In this document: positions 54,701-64,000 of the stretch, in pieces
How positions within the stretch are numbered: position 1 is the first letter of the stretch
How the letters are laid out: each line of letters opens with the position of its first letter
Source of the DNA: Ehretia macrophylla
Lineage: Eukaryota > Streptophyta > Magnoliopsida > Boraginales > Ehretiaceae
DNA length: 64,000 bases
NCBI GenBank assembly: GCA_037974665.1
Contig: CM075777.1
Span: 9,385,001-9,449,000, forward strand
Reading direction: 5' to 3'
Position numbers and translations under genes: made by a program
The notes under the pieces: model-generated
Seen by the model: only the letters and a program-made list of their open reading frames with translations
What the model was told of the DNA's origin: nothing
The model's database searches: none

Positions 54701-57680
54701 AAAACAACAAGAAAAGTTGATAAACAAGCAAAGCCCTGATTTGGACAGTCCATTGCCCCTACCTTTCGAAGCTCTTTTGACATAGTAAACGTGTTTGAAA
54801 ATTAACGAAATTTGTATTGCAGCTAGATTAGGAAGTTTAGAGCAAATTTTGATTCCTAGGACTAAGGCTAATTCTAACGTTTTAGCCCTCTGATCACATC
54901 ATTTCCGAAATGTAGTTCAAAAAAATCGCTAGTTCTGCCCAGCTACGTGTAGTTGCACGGTAAGGGTTATAACTTTTAGAATTTAACTCGGAATTGAGCA
55001 CCGTTTGAACCTAAAATTAACTACACTTGAAGAGATACATTTATACATAAAAATCAGATAATTTGGAGGTCATTAGCATAGGTACATGATTGAATAAAGT
55101 TAAGCTTCTGCTAGAAAGTTGGAAAATGAGCTTGCTTCCGTGAAATTTTACATGTTAAGTGTTGAAAACGTGCTTGCTAGTTGATTTTATTTTGGTGGTT
55201 AAATGGGGTTGAGCTTATATAAGTGTCTATTTGGTATATCATGAGTGTATACGAACATTTTTTTGCTAATTATAGAAACTTATATAATTATTTTCATTAT
55301 AGATCAAAGTTTGATGTGTTAGGTGGAAATTGAAGATCAACTGTTTGATTCAATGCTTGAATGAAGTGTATATTGATAGAATTAAGCTTCATTTGATTTA
55401 TGAACCAAGAAACAACTAAGGAATCCAAGTAAAATTCCATGTGGCAAATTGGCTCCTTTGTGTTGCTTGGGGATTTTTTTTTTGAGGTTTTGATGGCTAG
55501 ATAAGTTTAAAGTTAGCAATTAGTAGTCTTTTAATGGTCTTTGATCTTTTGTATGCATTGTACAACAATTGGACAAATTAAAGTTAAATACCTAGTTGAT
55601 TTAATTAAGGGTTTTTCTTATGAATTAAAGGTGTTTTTGAAGCTACAGTATTTAATGAGTATTGAATCTAGTTAGTTGTGAGTTTTAGAGTTAAAGAATG
55701 ATAAATAACGCATAATGTGATTTATATTAGTAAAAGTAATGCATGTTGATTTCATCTACTTATATTATGTGTTATCAAGATAATTCAAGTGAATTAGCAA
55801 GCTAGCAAGCATGTTAAATGTAGTTGAGTCAGTTTTAGTGAAACTATATTTATCTTAATTGCACCTAACTACAGCATACTAGTTGAATATTCTTTTCTTG
55901 AGTTGACTGAGTTCTTCTTTGTGCAAGCCATTAGCTAGTTGTAAGAAAGAAAATGTTATGGAATACATGTAATTGCTTGATTCTCGAATATATTATGTTA
56001 CTTTATTGAAGTAGCTACTGATTCATATCATATTTTATGTTCCTTGTTCAAACGCAGTAACTAGCTTGAAAGCATAATCTTTTGAATAAGGTTAAATGAT
56101 TATAGTTAAAGAATGTCATAATACCTACATAAGGATGATTACTTAGTTATAAGGAGGATGTGATTATGTTTTAATATTTACTTAGGTTACTAACTTGATT
56201 GGATATGCATAGTTAAATGTAGCTATAAAGGATATGACTTGAAATCGAAGGTGTCAAGTGCTATTAATTACATAATGCTTTTATGCATGCTACTTAAATA
56301 AGAATGAATGCTTAGCTAATAAGAGCTAATTGTAATTCATGGAATCAAGCAAAACTTTAAAGCACGTTACTTAGCTTTAAATTTAAGTAATGTATGTTAA
56401 AGTGTTATGCGAGTTACTTGCGTAGTGTTATGCTAGTTTTTATGGCTAAATGTTATACTTATATGAATAAATTAGGGTTTGCATGTTTGAGCAAATTCAA
56501 GGAGATTTGGAGTGAATCTAAGCGATTCTCTTACATAATTAGCCTAATCTAAGGTGATGGAGTCTTCATCTCTTCTGTGCATTTTAACTTGATTTATTGT
56601 TTCTAAATTGAATTATTTAGTAGTTGATAAAGTTTATATGTAATATTTTACTTGCTATCTTGAGTCTTTTCGTGTTATTTGTGATTAACTGCGAGGGCGG
56701 CCTACTTTGTCGTTCCTCTTACGTGATTTGATATTCTTGTTTCTCGTGATCTTATCTCGGGGTTGCGTAACCTTCTCGGACATGGTAGCGTCGAGAAACA
56801 CGGGCGGCATCAGGCTTGCCGTGCTCCCTCGACTACCATGGTGCCTATTCATTTTCTCTCGCTGCGTATACTCCACTACCCCAGAGGCGTGGTTCACCTG
56901 CTGGGCATATGGACCTACCTCGGGAGAAATGGTCGTAGGATCGGGGTACATTCGGAGTACCACATTTTGGAAGAATAAGGGTCTTGCCGGCACTTGCTTG
57001 AAGATCTTGGCTTGTGGCTCGTGATGGAAGACAAGTGGAACCGTATCCTTTATATACGTGATTAAATACCTGTCTAATTAACTTGTTTATTTGTGTTATT
57101 AATGTTTTTATCTTGTTGCATCTCACGAAAATACACCCTGGTTTACTGCATTACCTCCCTCACTGAGTAACGTTGGTTACTCATTCATCATTTTAACATA
57201 TTTCAGGTGCAGTTAGAACAACTACCTTGTGTGCCGTATTGTTGGTTGCTTATCTTGCTATGGTTGAAAGTTGTTTGTGAAGATGGACATAATGTATTTT
57301 TGTTCTATTTTGAAACTCCTTGAAGTCTTGTATGTATTTTGTATGAGTTGTTGGATAGTAAATTAAATTAAGAACTTATGCGGTTTGATAGAGTAGTTGG
57401 CATATAATAGCTAAAGATAGATTTTATTGCCTTTTAATTGCCTGCTTGTATGGTTATGTTTTGTCTAAGGCTCGGATGGCCTTGAGACTGGGAAAAGTTG
57501 GACAATTGAAGTTGGGGTGTTATTTGTGATTATACTTGCTACTTGCAGGTTTTTGATTAGTCCTATAAACAGAGGAGATTCCGTCCGTTTTCCCTAAAAT
57601 TTTGTGCCTGGGTTTGGATTTGGGTTGAGTATAGTTTGGTTAATAGAAGTCCCGATTCCATGAGGGATTGGGGCGTTACA
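51730..57680. mobile_element. Very long solo LTR, Tekay/Del-like, split by hAT element 2
   Basis: Starts TGTAATAGCCC and ends GGGGCGTTACA, near-inverted termini typical of long gypsy (chromovirus) LTRs. The perfect 5-bp duplication attat lies at 51725-51729 and 57681-57685, and the Copia C codons read on across it (D-Y, then H-F). Without the hAT insert the LTR is about 4.6 kb. No gag, protease or reverse transcriptase was found inside. A GC-richer island at 56690-57030 gives overlapping ORFs on both strands that I do not recognise. The Tekay/Del label is inference from the ends and length. Confidence 0.78.
51751..53130. mobile_element. Non-autonomous hAT-type element 2
   Basis: 1380 bp. The ends tagaggtggcatttgggccg and the complement of gggctggcccatttgccagctcta are inverted repeats. 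The perfect 8-bp duplication acccagcg lies at 51743-51750 and 53131-53138. Both ends are dense in gcccagc/gggctgg motifs, and the middle is AT-rich. An 86-codon ORF (52415-52675) ends in a proline run and matches nothing I know; I do not count it as a gene. Confidence 0.92.
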
Positions 57681-57689
57681 ATTATCATT

Positions 57690-58010
57690 TTCTAAAAAAA
57701 TTCAATTCTATCCCTATTATTTCTCAAAAAAATTCAGTTTAATCCTTGAATAATAGAGACAAATTTAAAATTTTAGAAAAAAACAGGGATGAAATTAAAA
57801 CTTTTAGAAAAATAATAAGGAAGAAGTTGAATATTTTGAAAATATTAGGGATGAAATTAAAACTTTTTGGGAAATAATAGGAATGAAATTGAGAAATTTT
57901 AATCGATAGAAATGAAATTAAAATTTTTAGGAAAACTATAAAGATGAAATTAACACTTTCCTAAAAAAATAGGACTAAATGTGCTATTTTCTCTTTTTTT
58001 AATCTATATT
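57690..58010. repeat. Degenerate short tandem repeat
   Basis: A phrase like gggatgaaattaaaactttt recurs about seven times at irregular spacing of some 30-50 bp between 57780 and 57960, with related inverted-looking sequence before it. Confidence 0.7.
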
Positions 58011-58015
58011 TCTAG

Positions 58016-58360
58016 GACAAGTGTAAAACAATTTTAGAGGAAAAGGCTTCAGAATTTGAAGGAGGTGAGATAAACCCTGCTTTACAACGAGAGATAATCA
58101 GAAACGTAAGGGGAGAAGAACGCCTTGGACGGGTTAGAGGTCTTGGATTGGAATCTACACCAATGATGGTCTATGGCTTCAAGGCATATTCCTCAACTAG
58201 GCAAGAAACATTGGAAGCAAAAGTAGGAGAGTTAAAGATGATAAATATAGTTGCTCAAGAGGAATTGAAAGAGTTGAAAAAAATAAATATAGATTCTCAA
58301 GAGGAATTAAAAGGGATCAAAAGTATCATCAAGTTGGGATTGCGGAACTACGAGATATGA
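58016..58360 (+). pseudogene. En/Spm-like transposase C-terminal exon relic
   Basis: An acceptor-like ttctag precedes an open frame starting DKCKTILEEKASEFEGGEIN and running to the stop at 58360. It contains RNVRGEERLGRVRGLGLEST, resembling the 'RxGRVRGxG' block of the plant transposase_24 family found in CACTA elements, followed by a charged heptad-like coiled coil (EAKVGELKMINIVAQEELKE). Neither the rest of a transposase nor termini were found. The family call is moderate. Confidence 0.6.
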
Positions 58361-59011
58361 TGCATGCTCTCTTAGCTGCTCAGAAAAGTCAAGTTCTTTT
58401 ACCTTGGAGCCAGGTAATAACTCTGTGAAGTGATTGTGTATGAAATATTTGTGTGTTGTGATCCTGCATGCATTTTATATAGTACTGAAATTACATTGCT
58501 TCTACATGATCTAACTTAAAATGATGAGTTGGTGGTTCTATCTGATTTTAATTTGTTTTTCATCTAAAAAAGGATATCTTCTTAGTTGAATGTCTTGTCT
58601 ACTGTTTCAAAGCTCACCACTTGAAATATCACCTGAAGTTGGTAATAATATTGTAAAAAGTTGCAACTCAAAAAGAGAGTCCAACAAAATGCATTGAGAT
58701 AGAAGGCCTATCTCCAGATATGATAGTCCCACTCAGTTTTAATGGCCTTAAACAACCAATGTTCTCTAATTCAATTAAACTACAAAGTTATGACATAAAA
58801 TTTATGCCTTTGAAATTTTCATTGCAAATGGGGAAAGAAGGAAATTGTTGTTGGACCAGTGAATTCTTTGAAGCAACTCACACACGTAAATTTAGTAGAC
58901 TTATAATGAAGCAACACACATACTAGTAATATTCAATTTTCAAAATTAAATGTACTCAAATTTTATTACTTATTATAGGTATTGTTATCTTACAATTTAT
59001 AAAAGTTATTA
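58361..59011. other. AT-rich spacer, no gene
   Basis: No gene was recognised. One 68-codon ORF (58720-58926) has no family signature. Confidence 0.4.
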
Positions 59012-59461
59012 GGGTGAATAGCATATCGGCCCTTTGTGTTAGACCGAAAGTGTGTAAAACCCTGTGTTATGAAAAGTAACAGTTACCCCCCTGTGTTTTA
59101 TACGAATGTTTTACATTACACCCCGCCGTTTAAATACCTGTTATAGTTAATGAAAATGGTAATACACGCGCGTGGCTCTTGTCTATGATATATTTGATGT
59201 TTAGAAATTGAATTGAATGGACAAAAATACCCTCCAACCACTTCATAACTTCGTCCCACCCCATTTTTGCACTCAAACAGATATGAAACAAGAGAAAAAC
59301 TCCATTTTTGCACAACCTCAGATCTGAAGCTTTGACAAGAAAAGAAGAACGTCGTTTGTTTATTCTTCACTCTCTTGCGCTAGCTTTTCAATACTTCATG
59401 GTAAGTGTTTGAAATTTATTACTCTTGTTATTTTTTTGATTTCAAATTTACGGTTATAGTA

Positions 59462-59686
59462 ATGGGTCATAATAATTTTGTGAAGGATTCAAGAATGTCA
59501 AGTGTGAGCGGTATAAGTTCAACTAACATTGAGCTAGACTTGCGCTATTCGAATAGAAGATGCTATTGTCGAAGATTGGCGAATATGCGTGTCATTGCAG
59601 ATTGGAAGAAGGATAGCTTCGGTTGTTTATACTTCACTTGTCGAAATCGGTCTATCTTTAGTGTCGTATCTTTTGTGTTTTTGTAA
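59462..59686 (+). CDS. GRF-type zinc-finger ORF in the MULE
   Basis: GRF zinc fingers bind nucleic acid and often accompany plant transposons. The 75-residue frame starts MGHNNFVKDSRMSSVSGISS and contains RRCYCRRLANMRVIADWKKD followed by FGCLYFTCRN, a Cys-x-Cys...Cys arrangement like zf-GRF, though the usual WT-NPGRRF centre is altered (DWKKDSFGCLYF). An upstream ATG with a GT splice donor (near 59398) and an acceptor just before this ATG suggest a spliced leader. The hydrophobic tail after the finger (SIFSVVSFVFL) may be read-through into a lost intron. Whether it is expressed is unknown. Confidence 0.55.
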   Translation: MGHNNFVKDSRMSSVSGISSTNIELDLRYSNRRCYCRRLANMRVIADWKKDSFGCLYFTCRNRSIFSVVSFVFL

Positions 59687-60319
59687 TTGGTCTATTTGTT
59701 GCTTTTATGTTCAAGTGAGAGGTTACAATATGAGTTGTTAAATTGATATTTGTAATGAATGAAGTTTTATGTTAATCTATGCTTGTTGTATGTTGAAGTT
59801 TATGTTTTAGAATGGACTGTCGGATATGTTTAATGTAGCAAATGCGCACATATGAAACAAAAATGGTGCGAGTTACCCCTTATGTTATGTAAGAATGGTG
59901 CAGATTACCCCCTGTGTAAAAAAAATGGCGCAAATTACCCCCTGTATATGTAAAAAAAATGGTGCATGCCGCCTCTACAATTAACACTTCCCTGTTAACC
60001 AACATAATTACACAACATATCATAATAAAAAATGGCCAACACATAGTCAATATATAGATTCCTTTTATAATGACATCACATAATCCTATACACTTTACAC
60101 AAAAATAAACAACATCACATACACCAAAGTTGTCTACCATATAACAACATCAAAGGGACCACATGGGTCAACATCCAAAAACCATAAACACATCTACCAA
60201 AGTTGTCTAAAGTGTATCATGCAGAACCCATAAAGACAACCACATGGGTCAACATCCAAAAACCATAAACACATCAAAGTTATTTACAATTGTTAACTAA
60301 TAGTTAGCAAAAAGCCACA

Positions 60320-62293
60320 AACACATTCATTCATCTACTTCACTTCTCTTTCTCTTCTTTATGTTTTCTATGACTTCATCAACTGTTGTCTTCCTTGAAT
60401 GGCTCACACGAGAACTTGTTTCATCAACTATAACAACTTGTGTGGCTGTGGTAATGACGGTAGTGGCAATAACAGTAGGAGTAGAAGTAGCTTGTATGGC
60501 TGGCTCCCATTTCTGAAGGCTCGCCTATGACATTATAGAGTTGATCTAAGAACTACTCCCAAGTATCTCTTCTCTCTATCAGAACAACAGCCAAAACAAT
60601 CGGCACCATATTGCCATTGCCATCCCTACCAATTGCTGCTAGAAGCTGACCACCATATATTGATTTAAGAAAACAACCATCCAATGCAATAATTGGTCGA
60701 CAGCCAGCTAAAAATGCATCTTTCATTGCGCCTAAACAGAAAAACATACTGTCAAAGATAGGTTCTGGAGCATTCCTATTGACTTTGATTGATAATGTGC
60801 TCCCTGGATTGGTTCAATACAAAGTCGCACAATAATCACGCAGTCTCTCATATTCAACATCTGAATCTCCTTGTATTACCTTCAATACAACATGTTTAAC
60901 CCTTAAGATTTTGTATTTACTGATTCTTAAATCCACTGATTTGCGAATATGATTCATGAGATCGCTTGATGACTAGTTGGGATTGCTTCGTAGGGTATCC
61001 TCCATTAATACTGCCAAGTACTTATAATCTGCCAACTTGTTATCATGTTGAAACTCACAAAAACGAACACCGGATATGTTTTTTACCTGCCACAAATAGT
61101 TACAAATATTATTACATTCTATGTTATTAAACATAATAAGTGCATTTTGAATTCATAAATAAATGTTTACCTGAAAATTTTCTCGCATGACTTGAGAGGC
61201 ATGTATCCTCCAACTGCATTTTGACTCCGTACATTTGGTTGTCACTTTGTTGCTCTCATTTTTCACAAATTCCAATTCAAAGCCAGCCCTAATTGAGCAA
61301 TCATTTAATACTTGTCTGAATTCATGTACATTTTGGAATGAAATGCCCTCTGTAATTTCAAATTTAGACATGTCAACACCTTGCCGAAATACTGGGAATT
61401 CATTTTCATTTCATTCTCCTTCATCAGAAGACAATATATCTTTTAATGCATTCTCACCCTCATCCTAAGACATGTCACTGTACCACACATTTTCTTGGTC
61501 ACCACTTGCATTAGTAGTACACTCAGGCTGCCTACCATTAGTTTGTTCTTCCTTCATCAATCTACTTTTCAAAGCAATATATTTTTCTCTCAATGTATGG
61601 GTATCACATTTGTTGACATCAAAGATGTCATCATCGATATCCTCAATGTCTTCAAACATCCAACTAGGAGTATCTGATTCGGCATCAGATACATCATATT
61701 CATCATTAACAGAAGGAACATAGTCTTCATCTTCTGAGGATTCATTTTTTGAATCCCTTTGTTCTATATCTTTACCATCAGTTATCATACATTTCTCTTT
61801 CTCTGCCTTAGCCTATAGGAACTAGCTTCTTCTACTCTCTCATCCTCAACCTGCTCAATCACATCTGCCCCTTCTACATGGTCAGCCACATCTACTCCCT
61901 CTACATGCTCTATACCATCTATCTCTCCTTCAGTCCACTGGAATTCCCCTTGAGTGTTTATGACATGAAAAAATCTGTTTGCTCCTCTATGTATATGTCA
62001 CAATAAGGCTAGTCCTTGAACACTCTTGCAATCTTCCTGATGCTACCATCCCTATCTATAAGTCTAAGGCCATTCGCAAAGGAATAATTTTGCAGTAGAT
62101 AATACATAATTAAATTCTTTTTGTTTCCTCCCATCTTATTGTAAATATCAATAAAGTCAAAAGTGCATAGCTCATCTAGTTTATAATCACTGAATGTCTG
62201 ACATCTGCCCCACTTATATATTACCTCAGGTTCATGTACTATATGGCCAAATGCCCACACTTTAAACTCAATACTCCCATCTATATTATCCAT
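60320..62293 (-). pseudogene. MURA transposase, fragmented
   Basis: MURA is the DDE transposase of Mutator-like elements. The N-terminal part (62009-62293) starts MDNIDGSIEFKVWAFGHIVH, a domain usual in plant MURA. An acidic linker (61465-61788, SSEDEDYVPSVNDEYDVSDA) follows. The MuDR DNA-binding region is at 61153-61371 (ISFQNVHEFRQVLNDCSIRA, CTESKCSWRIHAS). The catalytic region is at 60553-60747 (PIIALDGCFLKSIYGGQLLA, IGRDGNGNMVPIVLAVV), with the DGCFLK aspartate. A basic C-terminal tail (near 60360) follows directly; the last catalytic residue and the SWIM finger are missing. Stops separate the parts. Confidence 0.88.
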
Positions 62294-62539
62294 TATGCAA
62301 AATACAATAGGAACACGACTATATTCAAATCAAATATGCCAAAATCATCTAGGAACATAACAAAAAAGACAAGGTCAATCTTGCATACTAATGACATTCA
62401 CAGGGGGTAATATGCATTATTTTCATAATTATAAGCCAATAATTAATCTCCCAACACCAAGAACACCAATATATATATATATATATTCTCAGTTAATTAT
62501 TGGAGATAATTGTTAAAATTAATTGATTTCTCAACCCAT

Positions 62540-63925
62540 CAATCATGCATGGCAGTTGTCGTCCTCCCACAAAACCACACATGAGAATTCAATTTGTTCG
62601 TGCTACCGTGACCCACGGTAGGTTAGTGGCGCACCTATAATTTATAAGGTGTGACAGTAGAGACTTACCACAATGCTTATTTACTTAGCAAAAAAAAAAA
62701 AGAAGAAGAAACTTGTCAATTGTAGCCCCAAAGATTGGTTGGAGTAAGATTGGTTGTAGTAGTTGGGTATTGATTTGTTGAGGTCAAATGTCACAAGTTT
62801 AAACTTTACCTTCTTATCATAAATCTTCCATGACCCGTAATTGACCTGAAGAATGTTTTGGTGTATACTACTTCATCACAAAATTTATAATCTTAGAATA
62901 AATTCAATTGTACTTACCTAACGTGAATTTTTTGTTATAAAAAAATAGTAATAAAAAGGAACTCATTGACTGCGATGTTGCATGCCCCATCAGCCAGAAA
63001 TTTAATCAGTATATGGCAGAAAATAGAAACATACTTCAAGTACATGTACACAAATACAAGTCCATTACTTTGCCAAATAAGTTCCTTTTTAATATATATG
63101 TATATATATATTTGAAACTTTGCTAAAGCATTGATCATACTTAAGATTTATATTAATCACTAACTGCACCGTTAACCATCCTTTAATTACTTCGCAATCA
63201 TAAATACAATAGCTTCTTCAAGCTTTTTTTCTTTAATAGACAGGTGCTTTACCTTGGTACAAGTGCTTCATCTTCATATCATCCATTACAATTTTTGATT
63301 AGAAAAGCTCTTTTTCTTTTCTTTTTAATTTCTTGGAGGACTAGCATAAATTTGGACAATCTATTCTGACATAAAAAAATAAATAAGAGCAGAAATACTA
63401 TCACGTAGCAAAGAATATCAATATTTGTTATATAGAATATAACACTACCAATTGTAACACTTAAAACTGACAAATGACTTTAACCGTTGAATATGACCTC
63501 GCTGCTATATTAAGCAACGATTTTTTAAAAAGCTGCAATTAAATTAAAATTTTCAATTCGTTGTAAAAATGTAATCTCCTGAGTAATTATTAGCAAAAAA
63601 TAATCAAAAAATTTAAACCTTGCAATTAAATAAAACTGTTGCAAAAAATTTAATTTATACAACGGTTAAAGAACTGTTGCACTAAGATACCTATTATAAT
63701 AATTTTTTAAATTATAATTTTAAGTTCGTTGTAAAAAAGTAATATCATTAACAATTATCAACAAAAATTAATAAAAAAATTTAAACATTGCATTGAAATA
63801 AAACCGTTGCGAAAAGATTTAGTTTATACAACGGTTAAAGAACTGTTGCACTAAGACACATATTGTAATAATTTTTTCATTTTTAAATAGAGTGTTTCAA
63901 AAAAAAAAAGTTTTAGTGTAGTATC
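62540..63925. repeat. Repeat family, copy 3 (deleted version)
   Basis: Parallels copy 2 at its start (62540-62680, then 62690-62950). It matches copies 1 and 2 at 62956-63280, then jumps straight to the block matching 43040-43453, so it lacks the 1.2-kb middle present in copies 1 and 2. The right end gttttagtg (63925) matches the CACTA-like end of copy 1. Inside 63500-63870 the phrase acggttaaagaactgttgca occurs twice, about 167 bp apart. Confidence 0.7.
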
Positions 63926-64000
63926 TCAAAACTTGAAAATTGTTTAATGAATAGTGAATACACCAAGCAAACATGAACAAATTAAGGAAAGAAAAAGAAA

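Larger units (their letters stand above)
46911..57690 (+). mobile_element. Copia relic C with inverted gag, split by a large solo LTR
   Basis: A 5' LTR remnant (46911-47145) and primer site (tggtatcagggc, 47146-47157) lead into a gag segment on the opposite strand, then protease, integrase, reverse transcriptase and RNase H on the plus strand to 51729. There a solo LTR cuts the RNase H. After it only a few codons (YHFL) continue, to about 57697. The 3' LTR was not found. A small TIR element also interrupts the RNase H region. Confidence 0.85.
59012..62426. mobile_element. MULE (Mutator-like element), degenerate
   Basis: The left end gtgaatagcatatcggccct and the right end, read inverted (atgaaaataatgcatattac then ccccctgtg), share the core and the ccctgtg phrase, indicating diverged inverted ends. 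Further direct copies of ttaccccctgtgt occur at 59080-59100 and in a short tandem series at 59870-59960. It carries MURA transposase fragments on the minus strand and a GRF zinc-finger ORF on the plus strand. A 9-bp target duplication could not be confirmed (gttattagg against aattataag is a weak match). Confidence 0.75.

Noticed and set aside
56685..57126. Overlapping ORFs of 93-105 codons on both strands in the long LTR
   Set aside because: They arise from a GC-richer island with few stops, match no family I recognise, and sit inside LTR sequence.

Overview
The window is nuclear DNA of a flowering plant, very probably a eudicot. It is AT-rich, its genes are split by GT-AG introns, and it carries plant-specific families (MLO, L1-type LINEs, Copia, Ty3/gypsy LTRs, PIF/Harbinger, MULE, hAT, Helitron). 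I cannot name the species. Only two host genes are visible, both on the minus strand.

At 277-3716 lies the 5' part of an MLO-family seven-transmembrane protein gene: nine exons that splice in frame. Its 3' part lies beyond base 1. At 8385-32430 lies a complete ten-exon gene for the accessory subunit of eukaryotic queuine tRNA-ribosyltransferase (QTRT2). The exons add up to exactly 1200 bp and encode 399 residues with an intact Cys-x-Cys-x2-Cys-x25-His zinc site. Intron 5 of this gene is about 16.1 kb and is a transposon trap.

That intron holds a 5'-truncated LINE (12384-15827) inside an older LINE relic, and a full-length Copia element (16648-25234) inside an older gag relic. The Copia element contains a solo LTR (18309-21433), which in turn contains a deleted minus-strand Copia (18363-19902). 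All four younger insertions show target-site duplications, so their order of arrival can be read directly.

From 32.5 kb to the end I found no host gene. The region contains a hAT-type element, a decayed Helitron with a readable 3' terminus, a probable gypsy solo LTR, a two-gene PIF/Harbinger transposon (38110-42900) whose empty site is preserved in a duplicate copy of the same repeat at 46.86 kb, a Tourist-like MITE with the same termini, a Copia relic with its gag segment inverted, a 4.6-kb solo LTR inserted in that relic and itself split by a second hAT element, an En/Spm-like coding relic, and a MULE carrying MURA fragments plus a GRF zinc-finger ORF. A three-copy repeat family links 36.8-43.5, 43.5-46.9 and 62.5-63.9 kb. 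All transposon genes carry stops, frameshifts or deletions; none looks autonomous as it stands.
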